Shown: one piece after another, positions 16,798 to 26,194 of the stretch
Position numbering within the stretch: position 1 is the first letter of the stretch
Layout: each line of letters starts with the position of its first letter
Source: Lachnospiraceae bacterium
GTDB taxonomy: Bacteria; Bacillota; Clostridia; Lachnospirales; Lachnospiraceae
Assembly (NCBI GenBank): GCA_022800815.1
Contig: JAAWRC010000009.1
Span: 1 to 64,000 of the forward strand
Reading direction: 5' to 3'
DNA: 64,000 bases
Notes under the pieces: generated by a model
The model's input: the letters and a program-made list of their open reading frames with translations, nothing else
What the model was told of the DNA's origin: nothing
The model's database searches: none
Position numbers and translations under genes: made by a program

Positions 16798-17055
16798 ATG
16801 CGTATCTGTGAGCTTCGGATGAAAGAGGTCATCAACATCTGTGACGGAAAACGGCTCGGCTTTATCACCGACGTGGAGTTTGACTGCCGTACCGGCTGTA
16901 TTTTGTCGTTCATCATCCCGGGCCCGGCCCATATCTGCGGCTTTCTGGGACGGGATTCGGAATATGTCATTCCCTTTCACTGCGTGGAGCAGATCGGTGA
17001 GGACTTCGTGCTGGTCAAGGCGGTGACGGAGGAATGCATGCACAAGTGTAAATAG
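16798..17055 (+). CDS. YlmC/YmxH family PRC-barrel protein
   Basis: An 85-residue PRC-barrel-like protein of the YlmC/YmxH family, which is common in spore formers and often annotated as sporulation-related. It has the family start MRICELRMKEVINICDGKRL and the G-x-I-x-DVEFD pattern, and ends in a short Cys/His-containing tail (CMHKCK). A GGAGGGGAAGG ribosome binding site lies upstream. Molecular role unknown. It precedes nrdR by 54 bases. Confidence 0.85.
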   Translation: MRICELRMKEVINICDGKRLGFITDVEFDCRTGCILSFIIPGPAHICGFLGRDSEYVIPFHCVEQIGEDFVLVKAVTEECMHKCK

Positions 17056-17109
17056 GAGAGGGGGCCTGCAGGAGCGGCGGCGGATGGTCCCCGGAACAGG
17101 AGGTCTGCC

Positions 17110-17571
17110 ATGAAATGTCCGTTTTGCAGCAGTGAGAATATCCGGGTCATCGACTCGAGGCCGGCGGAGGAGCACAACGCCATCCGCAGGCGACGCCAGT
17201 GCGAGGTCTGCCACAGGCGTTTTACCACTTATGAGAAGATCGAGACCATTCCCCTGATGGTGGTGAAAAAGGACGAGACCAGGCAGGCCTATGACCGGGA
17301 CAAGATCGAGGCGGGGGTTCTTTTGGCCTGCCATAAGCGGCCCATCTCCACCCAGGAGATCGACCGGCTGGTGGACGAGGTGGAGAATGAGGCCTTCAAC
17401 TGCGAGGAGAAGGAGATCACCACCAGGAGGATCGGGAACCTGGTGATGGACAAGCTTAAGAAGCTGGACGAGGTGGCCTATGTCCGGTTTTCCTCCGTGT
17501 ACCGGGAATTCAAGGACGTGAACACGTTTTTGATGGAACTGGAAAAGCTCTACAAAGGCAGGAAAGAGTGA
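17110..17571 (+). CDS. nrdR: Transcriptional repressor NrdR
   Basis: A 153-residue ATP/dATP-sensing repressor of ribonucleotide reductase genes. The N-terminal zinc ribbon has Cys3, Cys6, Cys31 and Cys34 (MKCPFCSSE and CEVCHRRF), followed by the ATP-cone domain starting near residue 46 (PLMVVKKDETRQAYDRDKI). No nrd gene or NrdR box was seen in this window. Its stop overlaps the start of yqeG (TGATG). Confidence 0.97.
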   Translation: MKCPFCSSENIRVIDSRPAEEHNAIRRRRQCEVCHRRFTTYEKIETIPLMVVKKDETRQAYDRDKIEAGVLLACHKRPISTQEIDRLVDEVENEAFNCEEKEITTRRIGNLVMDKLKKLDEVAYVRFSSVYREFKDVNTFLMELEKLYKGRKE

Positions 17572-18077
17572 TGGCTGGGTTTAGAAGTTTTTATCCGGAT
17601 GAATATGTGGATTCTTCCTATGGCATTGACTATGGTGCCCTCTACGGGCGGGGGGTCCGCGGCCTGCTGTTTGACATTGACAACACGCTGGTGCCCCACG
17701 GGAAGCCGGAGACGAAGGAGGCGGTGGCCCTGTTTCGGCGGCTCCATGCCATGGGTTTTGAGACCTGTCTCATCTCCAACAATCAAAAGCCCAGGGTGGA
17801 GCCCTTCGCAAGGGCCATGGAGACCAGGTACATCTGCAACGCCCACAAGCCTTCCGTGAGGAATTACCGGAGGGCCATGGAGGAGATGGGGACGGACGAG
17901 GCTTCCACGGTCTTCGTGGGGGACCAGCTCTTCACGGACGTCTACGGGGCAAAGCGTAGCGGCATCTACAGCATTCTGGTGAAGCCCATCCATCCCAAGG
18001 AAGAGATCCAGATCGTCCTCAAGCGGCGCCTGGAGCGGATCGTGCTCCATTTCTACAAAAAATCCTTGAAAAAGTAG
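17571..18077 (+). CDS. YqeG family HAD-IIIA phosphatase
   Basis: A 168-residue haloacid-dehalogenase phosphatase of the YqeG family, often encoded near ribosome-related or cofactor genes; its substrate in this organism is unknown. Motif I is LLFDIDNTLVPH, motif II lies in CLISNNQK, motif III includes AHKP, and motif IV is VFVGDQLFTDVYGAKR. The ATG at 17571 overlaps the nrdR stop; an in-frame GTG three bases earlier is possible. The 3' end contains the efp promoter. Confidence 0.9.
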   Translation: MAGFRSFYPDEYVDSSYGIDYGALYGRGVRGLLFDIDNTLVPHGKPETKEAVALFRRLHAMGFETCLISNNQKPRVEPFARAMETRYICNAHKPSVRNYRRAMEEMGTDEASTVFVGDQLFTDVYGAKRSGIYSILVKPIHPKEEIQIVLKRRLERIVLHFYKKSLKK

Positions 18078-18094
18078 GAAATATGGGATAAAAT
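18066..18094 (+). promoter_or_regulatory. efp promoter
   Basis: TTGAAA and TAAAAT with a 17-base spacer, overlapping the yqeG stop region and 45 bases upstream of the efp start. Confidence 0.75.
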
Positions 18095-18138
18095 AGAACA
18101 GATAGACAAGTTGAACACTGAAGGAGGAGTATCAGGAC

Positions 18139-18696
18139 ATGGTATCAGCTGGTGATTTTAGGAACGGCATTACGGTGGAGATCGAGGGAAACGTATTTCA
18201 GATCATTGAATTCCAGCATGTGAAGCCCGGAAAGGGTGCGGCCTTTGTAAGGACCAAGTTAAAGAATATTAAGAGCGGAGGCGTGGTGGAAAAGACCTTC
18301 CGCCCCACGGAGAAGTTTGAGAACGCCCATATCGAGCGGGTGGATATGCAGTATCTATACAGCGACGGGGATCTGTTTTATTTCATGGACGTGAATACTT
18401 ACGAGCAGATTCCGCTAAGCAAGGACATGATCGGCGATGCGCTCAAGTTCGTGAAGGAGAATGAGATGGTCAAGGTCTGCTCCCACAAGGGACAGGTGTT
18501 CTCCATCGAGCCGCCCCTCTTCGTGGAACTGGAGATCACGGAGACGGAGCCCGGCTTCAAGGGCGACACGGCCACCGGTGCGACGAAGCCTGCCACCGTG
18601 GAGACCGGCGCAGTCGTTTATGTGCCGCTGTTCGTGGACCAGGGGGACAAGATCAAGATCGACACCAGGACCGGGGAGTATCTGTCCAGGGCGTAA
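18139..18696 (+). CDS. efp: Elongation factor P
   Basis: Relieves ribosome stalling at polyproline stretches by entering between P and E sites. 185 residues in three beta-barrel domains, with the loop tip [16 protein letters not shown] (Lys near residue 32 being the usual modification position) and the C-terminal signature [14 protein letters not shown]. The ribosome binding site AAGGAGGAGTATC is strong. Transcribed from 18066-18094 and probably ended by the hairpin at 18794-18840. Confidence 0.97.
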   Translation: MVSAGDFRNGITVEIEGNVFQIIEFQHVKPGKGAAFVRTKLKNIKSGGVVEKTFRPTEKFENAHIERVDMQYLYSDGDLFYFMDVNTYEQIPLSKDMIGDALKFVKENEMVKVCSHKGQVFSIEPPLFVELEITETEPGFKGDTATGATKPATVETGAVVYVPLFVDQGDKIKIDTRTGEYLSRA

Positions 18697-18793
18697 GCAG
18701 AGGAGACGTTTCCGGCACACGAGCGGCTTTTGTCTTTGTCTGCCGCCAACCGGTGGACGGAGGCTTGTGACGCTTGAGATAGGAGACGGGATG

Positions 18794-18840
18794 AGGGGGA
18801 TTCCGCAGGAGGATAACTGCTGTGGAGTTTCCCTTTTTTT
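18794..18840 (+). terminator. Probable terminator after efp
   Basis: An interrupted stem GGGGATTCCGCAG with CTGCTGTGGAGTTTCCC followed by seven T residues. The remaining bases between 18697 and 18896 hold no supported gene. Confidence 0.55.
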
Positions 18841-18861
18841 AATCGGAATTAGCAGCCTGGA

Positions 18862-18890
18862 CGGGCAGGGGATGCGCTTTCCCCTGCCCG
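18862..18890. terminator. Hairpin between efp and the MATE gene
   Basis: CGGGCAGGGGA pairs perfectly with TCCCCTGCCCG across a seven-base loop; it lies six bases beyond the MATE stop codon on the minus strand and probably marks the end of that transcript. ATTTCTT follows on the plus strand, so it may act in both directions. Confidence 0.6.
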
Positions 18891-18896
18891 GATTTC

Positions 18897-20261
18897 TTAC
18901 AGCTGCAGCAGGGTTTTCTTCCTGCCAAGGTAATAGGCCAGCCCGATCGCATCGGCCAGGAACCAGCCGATGGGCACGGACACCCAGATGCCGACGACCC
19001 CGATGGCGGGAATGGCGGAGAGGGTGTAGGCCAGGATGACACGGGTGCCGAGAGACACGACGGTCAACACCACGGACATGCCGGGCTTTTGGATGGCACG
19101 GTAGAGGCCGTAGAGCAGGAACAGGCAGCCGATGCCGCAGTAGAAGGCGCCCTCGATCCGCAGGTACTGGACTCCGGTGGCAAGGATGTCCGTCTCATGG
19201 GGCTTCACGAAGATCAGCATGAGCGGCCTTGCAAAGACGCAGACACCGGCCGTGATGAGCAGACAGAAGACCACGGAGGAGGCGATGGCGCTCTTTATCC
19301 CCTTTCGGATCCGTTCCGCCTTCCCGGCCCCGTAATTTTGGGCGATGAAGGTGGAGAAGGCGTTGCCGAAATCCTGCACCGGCATGTAGGCGAAGGAGTC
19401 GATCTTCACTGCGGCGGCGAAGGCGGCCATAACCGTGGGGCCGAAGCTGTTGACCCGTCCCTGCACCATGAGGATCCCGAAGTTCATGATGGACTGCTGC
19501 AAGCAGGTCAAAAAGGAAAACTGGGCGATCTCCGGCAGGATCCCCGGCTCCAGATGGAGATGCCTCCTGTTAAGCCTGAGCTCCGGAAACTTTACCAGCG
19601 TGTAGACGAGGATGCCGATGCCGGACACGTACTGGGAGATGACCGTGGCGGCGGCGGCTCCCTCGGCCCCCCAGTGGAAGGAGAGGACGAACAGCAGGTC
19701 CAGCCCGATGTTTAAGAGGGCGGAGACGCCGAGAAACAGGAGAGGAATGACGGAATTTCCCAGGGCCCGGAGCAGGGAGGCAAAAAAGTTATAGAGGAAG
19801 GTGGCCGTGATTCCCATGAAGATGATCCACAGATACCCCCGCATCATCTCATAGATTTCCTCCGGCGTCTGCAAAAGCCGCATGATCGGGTCGATGAAAA
19901 GGAACACGGCCAGGTTCAGGAGGACGGTGCAGCCCGCCACCAGAAGGAAGGAGGCGAAGATGCCGTACTTTAACCGCTCCATGTTTTTTGCGCCGTAGCA
20001 GGTGGAAAAGACGGCCCCGCTCCCCATGCAGAGCCCCAGGAGGATCGAGGTCAAAAAGGTCATCAGCGTATAGGCGGAGCCGACGGCCGCCAGGGCATTG
20101 GAGCCCAGAAACTGGCCGACGATCAGGGTGTCCGCAATGTTATAGAGCTGCTGTAAAAGATTTCCCAGGATCATGGGAAGGGCGAACAGCAGCATGGTCC
20201 TGGTGATGCTCCCGCTTGTCAGGTCTCTCTTTCTTCCTGCCGTGTTCTTTATCCCCCTCAT
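18897..20261 (-). CDS. MATE family efflux transporter
   Basis: A 454-residue, 12-helix cation-coupled multidrug and toxin extrusion protein. The N-terminal SGSITRTMLLFALPMILGNL and the QLYNIADTLIVGQFLG region are typical of MATE (NorM/DinF-like) transporters, repeated in the second half near MVQGRVNSFGPTVMAAFA. It overlaps the upstream DMT transporter gene by four bases (ATGA), so the two are translationally coupled. Substrate unknown. Confidence 0.93.
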   Translation of the reverse strand: MRGIKNTAGRKRDLTSGSITRTMLLFALPMILGNLLQQLYNIADTLIVGQFLGSNALAAVGSAYTLMTFLTSILLGLCMGSGAVFSTCYGAKNMERLKYGIFASFLLVAGCTVLLNLAVFLFIDPIMRLLQTPEEIYEMMRGYLWIIFMGITATFLYNFFASLLRALGNSVIPLLFLGVSALLNIGLDLLFVLSFHWGAEGAAAATVISQYVSGIGILVYTLVKFPELRLNRRHLHLEPGILPEIAQFSFLTCLQQSIMNFGILMVQGRVNSFGPTVMAAFAAAVKIDSFAYMPVQDFGNAFSTFIAQNYGAGKAERIRKGIKSAIASSVVFCLLITAGVCVFARPLMLIFVKPHETDILATGVQYLRIEGAFYCGIGCLFLLYGLYRAIQKPGMSVVLTVVSLGTRVILAYTLSAIPAIGVVGIWVSVPIGWFLADAIGLAYYLGRKKTLLQL

Positions 20262-20938
20262 GCTTCTGTTTCCTCCCCGTGTTTTTCCGTCGGATGTTCG
20301 GATTTATACTGGTGTCTGGCGGCGGCCCGCTTGTCCAAGAAGATTCCGGCGCAGACCACGGCGCCGAGGGGCCCGGTCAGATAGCCGAGCAGGGGAGCGT
20401 CCTGAAACCCGGAGGCGAGACGGCCCAGGGCCGGTCCAAAGGCGGCGAGCTGAAAGCCGGAGCTGTAGCCTGTGGCAAAGAGAAGCAGGAGGAAGGCCAC
20501 GACGGCTCCGAAGCCGGAGTTGTAAAAGCTTCCGGCGACCTTCCCCACGTAGCGGCTGGCCTCATAGTTAAACATCCGGGCAAAGACCGTGACGCAGCCG
20601 ATGAAAATCGCAAAGATGAGGAGCAGGAACAGCATTCCCTGGCCGGAGACGGAGAGACAGACGGTGACGGCGCTCCCCAGCCTTGCCACCAGGTAGCCGG
20701 AAAATCCCAGGACAAAGATGGCGCACACGCCGCCGAGGCAGGCCCTTAAGGGCATCCCCTTTGGTTTCGGGAATTTCCTCGCAGAGCCAAGCTCCAGGGC
20801 GAGACTCGTGAGGGCGTTTAAAAACTGACTGATAAAGCCCTCCCCCAGGACACCGATGAAGGGGTAGAGCATGCCGTTGTAACTGCTCTGGGCGGAGATC
20901 ATCGCACCGGAGAGCACGGCTAGAATCATGTAGAGCAT
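20258..20938 (-). CDS. YdcZ-type DMT superfamily membrane protein
   Basis: A 226-residue protein with about six hydrophobic segments. The pattern MILAVLSGAMISAQSSYNGM, a second segment GGVCAIFVLGFSGYLVARLG and SVSGQGMLFLLLI match the YdcZ (PF04657) branch of the drug/metabolite transporter superfamily, but only part of a second repeat follows. I chose the ATG at 20938, which GCAGGAGGAACC precedes; the frame is open 11 codons upstream. First gene of a two-gene operon with the MATE transporter. Function unknown. Confidence 0.75.
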   Translation of the reverse strand: MLYMILAVLSGAMISAQSSYNGMLYPFIGVLGEGFISQFLNALTSLALELGSARKFPKPKGMPLRACLGGVCAIFVLGFSGYLVARLGSAVTVCLSVSGQGMLFLLLIFAIFIGCVTVFARMFNYEASRYVGKVAGSFYNSGFGAVVAFLLLLFATGYSSGFQLAAFGPALGRLASGFQDAPLLGYLTGPLGAVVCAGIFLDKRAAARHQYKSEHPTEKHGEETEA

Positions 20939-21120
20939 GGCGGTTCCTCCTGCGGCCAAAAGCCGCCGCACGGTTGTATGGATGCTATCCTTTGCGTATC
21001 AGACAATATCACTGATTATAATATCAACGGCGGAAATAATCAATATGATTTCTGGCAATCTTCCGGAATCTGTGGTATGATGGAACCAGTTTCTTTTTGT
21101 TTGTCCATTCACGGGGAGGA

Positions 21121-21140
21121 GCCCGCCGGGTCGGGCGGGC
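21121..21140 (+). other. Leader hairpin upstream of deoD
   Basis: GCCCGCC and GGCGGGC form a compact GC stem 28 bases before the deoD start, upstream of the AGGAGGTAATCCT ribosome binding site. It may stabilise the message. Confidence 0.4.
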
Positions 21141-21167
21141 CGCCCACAGAGAACAGGAGGTAATCCT

Positions 21168-21881
21168 ATGGCAACTCCACACAATCAGGCAGAAAACGGG
21201 CAGATCGCAGAAAGCATCCTGCTGCCGGGAGACCCCTTGCGGGCCAAATTTATCGCAGAAAATTTCCTGGAAGACGCCGTGATGTTCAATTCCGTGAGGA
21301 ACATGTTCGGCTTTACCGGAACCTATGGGGGAAAACGGGTGTCTGTCATGGGCACCGGGATGGGCTGCGCTTCCATCGGCATCTATTCCTACGAGTTGAT
21401 TCATTTTTACGGGGTGAAGAACCTGATTCGGGTCGGTTCCTGCGGAAGCATCCAGGAGAGCCTTCCCGTGGGGAATCTGGTCATGGCCATGGCGGCCAGC
21501 ACCGACGGGAATTTCGCCCATCAGTACGGACTTCCCGGGACCTATTCGGCCCAGGCCTCCTATGAGCTTCTGGAACAGGCCGTCCGGTCGGCGAGGAACC
21601 ACGGTTATCCCTGCCGGGTGGGGAACGTGTTGTCCTCCGATCTTTTCTATACGGAAACCCCGGAGTGGAAGGAATGGGCGAAGATGGGGCTTCTCTCGGT
21701 GGAGATGGAGACCTACGCCCTCTACTGCAATGCGAACCGGGCCGGAGTCCGCGCCCTGGGGATTTTCACGGTCTCCGATTCCATCGTGACGGGGGAGGGC
21801 CTCTCGGCCGAAGAACGCCAGACGGGCTTCATCAACATGATGCAGGTGGCCTTAGAAACGGCGTCGGCTCTCACCGAATAA
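21168..21881 (+). CDS. deoD: Purine-nucleoside phosphorylase (DeoD type)
   Basis: Phosphorolysis of purine (deoxy)nucleosides to base and (deoxy)ribose-1-phosphate. 237 residues, the usual hexameric DeoD length. Motifs: LLPGDPLRAKFIAENFL, GTGMGCASIGIYSYEL, RVGSCGSI (phosphate site), SVEMETYALY (base and ribose site) and TVSDSIVTGE (the catalytic Asp). Strong ribosome binding site. Stands alone, divergent from the DMT/MATE pair and upstream of the second cls. Confidence 0.97.
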   Translation: MATPHNQAENGQIAESILLPGDPLRAKFIAENFLEDAVMFNSVRNMFGFTGTYGGKRVSVMGTGMGCASIGIYSYELIHFYGVKNLIRVGSCGSIQESLPVGNLVMAMAASTDGNFAHQYGLPGTYSAQASYELLEQAVRSARNHGYPCRVGNVLSSDLFYTETPEWKEWAKMGLLSVEMETYALYCNANRAGVRALGIFTVSDSIVTGEGLSAEERQTGFINMMQVALETASALTE

Positions 21882-21928
21882 GGCCGACCGATGAATGTTA
21901 AGGGCTGTCCGCCTCTTAAGAGGAAATT

Positions 21929-23464
21929 ATGAAGAAGAAGTACAAAAAGTTAATTACCAACCGGATCCTGCTCACCGGGTTCCTGCTGGCGGTTCAGGCG
22001 GTATGGCTGGTGGTCTTCTTAAAGAGGCTCATCAGCTATTCCGTGTGGATCAACGCCGGTTTTACGGTGCTCAGCATTCTGATCACCCTGTTTCTGATCG
22101 GAAAGGAAGAAAATTCCGCCTACAAGATCGCCTGGATTATTCTGATTCTCTGTCTGCCCCTCTTCGGCGGCCTCCTCTACCTTTCCTTCGGCAACAAGAA
22201 TCCGTCCAAAAACATGAAGCGGCGGCTTACGAACACCCACCGGGCCATGGCGAAGGGCTTCCGGGGAGGGACGGCGGCCATCGAAGAGTTAAAAAGGATT
22301 GACGAGCGGGCGGCCGGTGTCAGCACCTATTTGAAAAATGCCAGCGACTACGGTCTCTACGCCAACACGGACGTCCGCTATTATCCCCTCGGGGAGCTCT
22401 TGTTCCAGGACCTTCTCCGGGACCTGGAACGGGCAGAGTACTACATTTTCATGGAGTATTTCATCATCGAGGAGGGGCTCATGTGGAACCGGATTCTGAA
22501 AATTTTGGAGCGGAAGGTCTCGGAGGGGGTGGACGTGCGCCTGATCTATGACGACATGGGCTGCGTCTCCCTGTTGCCAAAGGGATATGACAAATGGATG
22601 GAGCGAAAGGGCATCCGCTGCATGGCCTTCAATCGGGTCGTCCCCTTTTTTGCCATGGTCATGAACCACCGGGACCACAGGAAAATCACGGTCATCGACG
22701 GCCATACGGCCTACACGGGGGGAGTCAACCTGGCCGACGAATACATCAACGTAAAAAAACGGTTCGGCCACTGGAAGGACTCCGGCATCCGCCTGGAGGG
22801 GGAGGGTGTCTGGAATTTCACCCTGATGTTTCTGGAGATGTGGAACGCCTACCGGAAGGAGGACGGGAGCCTGGATCAGTTTAGGCCCCGGCTCCACCAC
22901 TCGGCGCCTTTCTCCGGCAGAGGGTTCGTCCAGCCCTTCGGCGACACGCCCCTGGACAACGAGACCGTGGCGGAGAACGTGTATATCGAGATTTTAAACC
23001 AGGCCAGGGAATACTGCTACATCTTTACTCCCTATCTGATCGTGGACGACGAGATGAAGCTGGCCCTCTCCTTGGCGGCAAAGCGGGGCGTGGACGTCCG
23101 CATCGTGACGCCGGGGATCCCGGACAAGCCCCTGGTGTTCCGGCTCACCCGCTCCAATTATACGCCCCTCTTAAAAGCGGGGGTGAAGATTTACGAGTAC
23201 ACACCGGGGTTCATTCACGCCAAAAGCTATGTCTGCGACGACGAGTTTGCGGTGGTGGGTACCATCAACATGGATTACCGGAGTCTGTACCTGCACTTCG
23301 AGTGCGGGACCTTCATGTACCGGACCGACGCGGTGGCCGATTTAAAAATCGACGCCATCCAGACCATCGGGAGAAGCCGTCCCGTATCTCTCAGGGACTG
23401 CCGAACCGGCCTCTTTGGCGGGTTGTTTGATTCGGTTCTGCGGATCCTGGCGCCGCTGTTTTAA
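21929..23464 (+). CDS. cls: Cardiolipin synthase (second of two paralogues)
   Basis: A 511-residue membrane phospholipase-D superfamily enzyme with two to three N-terminal membrane segments (about residues 10-75) and two HKD motifs, HRKITVIDGHTAYTGGVN and HAKSYVCDDEFAVVGTINMD. The domain order matches the copy at 13254-14813, and many blocks are nearly identical (MEYFIIE, DYRSLYLHFECG), indicating a duplication or two old paralogues. It ends 46 bases before the GH2 start. Which of the two makes most cardiolipin cannot be told. Confidence 0.93.
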   Translation: MKKKYKKLITNRILLTGFLLAVQAVWLVVFLKRLISYSVWINAGFTVLSILITLFLIGKEENSAYKIAWIILILCLPLFGGLLYLSFGNKNPSKNMKRRLTNTHRAMAKGFRGGTAAIEELKRIDERAAGVSTYLKNASDYGLYANTDVRYYPLGELLFQDLLRDLERAEYYIFMEYFIIEEGLMWNRILKILERKVSEGVDVRLIYDDMGCVSLLPKGYDKWMERKGIRCMAFNRVVPFFAMVMNHRDHRKITVIDGHTAYTGGVNLADEYINVKKRFGHWKDSGIRLEGEGVWNFTLMFLEMWNAYRKEDGSLDQFRPRLHHSAPFSGRGFVQPFGDTPLDNETVAENVYIEILNQAREYCYIFTPYLIVDDEMKLALSLAAKRGVDVRIVTPGIPDKPLVFRLTRSNYTPLLKAGVKIYEYTPGFIHAKSYVCDDEFAVVGTINMDYRSLYLHFECGTFMYRTDAVADLKIDAIQTIGRSRPVSLRDCRTGLFGGLFDSVLRILAPLF

Positions 23465-23510
23465 CCGGCCAGGCAAAACTTGCAATTACAGGGCGGAAAA
23501 GAGGAGGACG

Positions 23511-26084
23511 ATGGGAGATTTGAAGACGACGAGATGGAGTAAACAGGTCACGCCGGAGAACGTCTGGCGGGAATATCCCCGGCCGGCCTTCGCAAGGAGG
23601 GGCTGGATGTGCCTGAACGGCCTGTGGGAATACGCCTTTACGGGGGAGGAGCAGATTCCTCCCCGGTTTGACGGAGAGATTCTGGTCCCCTTTTCCCCGG
23701 AGGCGCCCCTTTCCGGGGTGGAGAGGCAGCTTCTTCCGGAGGAATTTCTCTGGTACCGGCGGAGCTTTCGCCTTCCGGAGGGCGCCCTGGAGGGTGGGCG
23801 CCGGGCGCTCCTCCACTTCGGGGCCGTGGACCAGACCTGTACCGTCTACCTGAACGGCGAGAAGGCCGGGAGCCATACGGGAGGATACCTGCCCTTTACT
23901 GTGGATATCACGGATCTTTGCAGGGCGGGAGAACAGGAGCTCTTGGTAAAGGTCCGGGATCTGAGCGACACGGGCTGGCACGGCAGGGGAAAGCAGAAAT
24001 TAAAGCCTGGGGGCATGTTCTACACGGCCCAGAGCGGCATCTGGCAGACGGTCTGGCTGGAAACCGTGCCAGAACAGTATATAAAAAGCGTCCGCATCCG
24101 GCCGGATTACGACGGAGGCCTTGTGCGGGTCCGGCTGCAGGGCACAGCATCCCTCCCCGCAAGGCTGACGGTTTTTGAGGACTTCACGGATGAAACCCTT
24201 ACGGGATTCCTGGAGACCGGAGAGGTAAGGGAGAGAAAACGGTTTTCCCTGTCCGTCGGCTGCGGCCTGGAATGGGAGCTTCCCATGGCAGGCTTCACGA
24301 CCTGGTCCCCGGAGCGCCCGAAGCTTTACGGGCTTCTCATGGAGGCCGGGGAGGACCGGGTCCTCACCTATTTTGCCATGCGAAGCTGCACCGTCGGGCC
24401 GGACGCTTCCGGCGTTTTCCGGCTCTTCCTCAACGGGAAGCCCTATTTCCAGACCGGCCTTCTGGACCAGGGCTACTGGCCAGACGGTCTCTACACAGCC
24501 CCCTGCGACGAGGCCCTCGTCCATGACATTGTGACGGCCAGGTCCATGGGCTTCAACATGCTCAGGAAGCACGTGAAGGTGGAGGCGGCGAGATGGTATT
24601 ACCACTGCGACCGGCTGGGGATGCTGGTATGGCAGGACATGGTGAACGGCGGGAGCGCTTACCGCTCCTGGTTTGTCACCTATCTGGCCACGGCCGCCAC
24701 CTGTCTCCACATTCCCGTGAAAGACACCCACAGACGGCTCTTGGCCAGACGGGAGAAGGAGGGGCGGATACAGTTTCGCAGGGAACTGAGGGAAATGGTA
24801 AAGGCTCTTTATAATCACCCATCCATTGTCGCCTGGGTCCCCTTCAACGAGGGCTGGGGCCAGTTTGAGACGGAGCGGATGACGGAGGAGCTTCGGAGGC
24901 TGGACCCGTCCCGGCTCGTCGATGCGGCCAGCGGCTGGTTCGACCAGGGCGGCGGGGATTTCTTAAGCATCCACTCCTATTTCTTTTCCTACAGCCTGAA
25001 CAAGGATTCCGCCCCCGGGAAGTTGAGGGAAAGCGGGAGGAAGCGGGCGGCGGCCCTCACGGAGTACGGCGGCTACTGTCTCCCTGTGGAGGGGCATCGG
25101 TATTCCGGGAAGACCTATGGGTACCGGCAGTTCACGAATGCGGAGGCGTTTTGGAAAGCCCTGGAAGCCCTGTGGGAGAAAACGGTCCGCTCCAGAGTCG
25201 GGGAGGGGCTGTCGGCGGCGGTCTACACCCAGCTCTCCGACGTGGAGGAGGAGGTCAACGGCCTTCTCACCTACGACAGAGAAGTCCTAAAGGTTCCGGA
25301 GGAGGCCATGCGGACCCTGAACGGGCGGCTGTCCGGCACCCTTTCCGAAATCCTTCCGGCCGCCTCGGACTGCGGTACGCAGGAGGAAGACGGGAAGACT
25401 TCCTCCAAAGCGCCGCAGAGGACCGACGGGCGGGGGACCACCGTCATCGGCGGAGCCGACGGGCCCACGGCGGTCTTTCTGGCCGTGACTTACAGAGGGC
25501 TTCGAAAAAGAGTACGGCAGAGGAGGCAGAGGCAGGACATGAAACGAAGAACCGCCGGGCTGACCCCGAACGCCCACACCACGGAGGAGATGAAAATTTA
25601 CCTGACCGAAACCTACGGAGCCGTTCCGCTTCCGGAGGACTCAGAGGAATACGGCTTTTACTACCGGGCCATGAAGAGCACCCTGGCATTTAAGGAAAAA
25701 CCGGAACTTTTAAAGACCCCGGAGCCAAAACCGCCTTTGAAAAAATTTCTGGGACAACCGGAACCGGAGGTCCTAAGAGCCTACACGGAGGCGGTCGAGC
25801 AGCGGTTTAAGGAGGCGGAGGAGCTGCCAGAGGAACTCTTTCCCATGTCCTTTTCCGTCTGGCGCTTCCCGGTTGTCAAAAACGGCGAGAAGCTGGGAGA
25901 GGTCACCGCGGAGCTGGAGGACGTCCGGCAGCAGATCGGCTTGTCCTACGCCAATTTCAAAGGCCGGGAGGAGCCGGAAGAGATCTCAAAGGACATCATC
26001 CGCTACTTCGGTGTCAGCCTGGAGGACATCGAGACCTGCAGCGAGCGTCTCGTCAGGTACCTGCACATGCTCGGAGAAATCTGA
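23511..26084 (+). CDS. Family 2 glycoside hydrolase fused to a GGADGPT-containing C-terminal module
   Basis: 857 residues, no signal peptide, so a cytoplasmic glycosidase (beta-galactosidase, -glucuronidase or -mannosidase type; substrate not deducible). The sugar-binding domain (about 1-190) contains LNGLWEYAF and LHFGAVDQTCTVYLNG; the TIM barrel has the acid/base Glu447 in VPFNEGWGQFE and the nucleophile Glu518 in ALTEYGGY. GH2 homology ends near 610. A linker leads to VIGGADGPTAVF (645-656), a motif otherwise known from Na+-pumping decarboxylase beta subunits, a basic patch, then a mixed domain of about 185 residues that I cannot assign. The start is the ATG after AGAGGAGGACG. Confidence 0.88.
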   Translation: MGDLKTTRWSKQVTPENVWREYPRPAFARRGWMCLNGLWEYAFTGEEQIPPRFDGEILVPFSPEAPLSGVERQLLPEEFLWYRRSFRLPEGALEGGRRALLHFGAVDQTCTVYLNGEKAGSHTGGYLPFTVDITDLCRAGEQELLVKVRDLSDTGWHGRGKQKLKPGGMFYTAQSGIWQTVWLETVPEQYIKSVRIRPDYDGGLVRVRLQGTASLPARLTVFEDFTDETLTGFLETGEVRERKRFSLSVGCGLEWELPMAGFTTWSPERPKLYGLLMEAGEDRVLTYFAMRSCTVGPDASGVFRLFLNGKPYFQTGLLDQGYWPDGLYTAPCDEALVHDIVTARSMGFNMLRKHVKVEAARWYYHCDRLGMLVWQDMVNGGSAYRSWFVTYLATAATCLHIPVKDTHRRLLARREKEGRIQFRRELREMVKALYNHPSIVAWVPFNEGWGQFETERMTEELRRLDPSRLVDAASGWFDQGGGDFLSIHSYFFSYSLNKDSAPGKLRESGRKRAAALTEYGGYCLPVEGHRYSGKTYGYRQFTNAEAFWKALEALWEKTVRSRVGEGLSAAVYTQLSDVEEEVNGLLTYDREVLKVPEEAMRTLNGRLSGTLSEILPAASDCGTQEEDGKTSSKAPQRTDGRGTTVIGGADGPTAVFLAVTYRGLRKRVRQRRQRQDMKRRTAGLTPNAHTTEEMKIYLTETYGAVPLPEDSEEYGFYYRAMKSTLAFKEKPELLKTPEPKPPLKKFLGQPEPEVLRAYTEAVEQRFKEAEELPEELFPMSFSVWRFPVVKNGEKLGEVTAELEDVRQQIGLSYANFKGREEPEEISKDIIRYFGVSLEDIETCSERLVRYLHMLGEI

Positions 26085-26167
26085 GCCGAGCGGCCCTGTC
26101 TTCCTGAGGACGATAGGAAGGTTTTGCAAAAAACCGACGTGTCCGTAGGAAGACAGGGCGGCCCGGC
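26085..26167. repeat. Palindromic repeat B, copy 1
   Basis: An 83-base hairpin starting on the base after the GH2 stop. Outer 21-base arms pair at 19 positions (GCCG...GTCTTCCT with AGGAAGAC...CGGC). Inside, GGAC pairs with GTCC and GGTTTT with AAAACC, leaving the internal loop GATAGGAA opposite GACGT. The same loop occurs in copies at 27304-27560 and 36205-36380. No T-run follows. Confidence 0.85.
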
Positions 26168-26194
26168 GCATTTCCCGAAAAAGGAGGAGAACTT

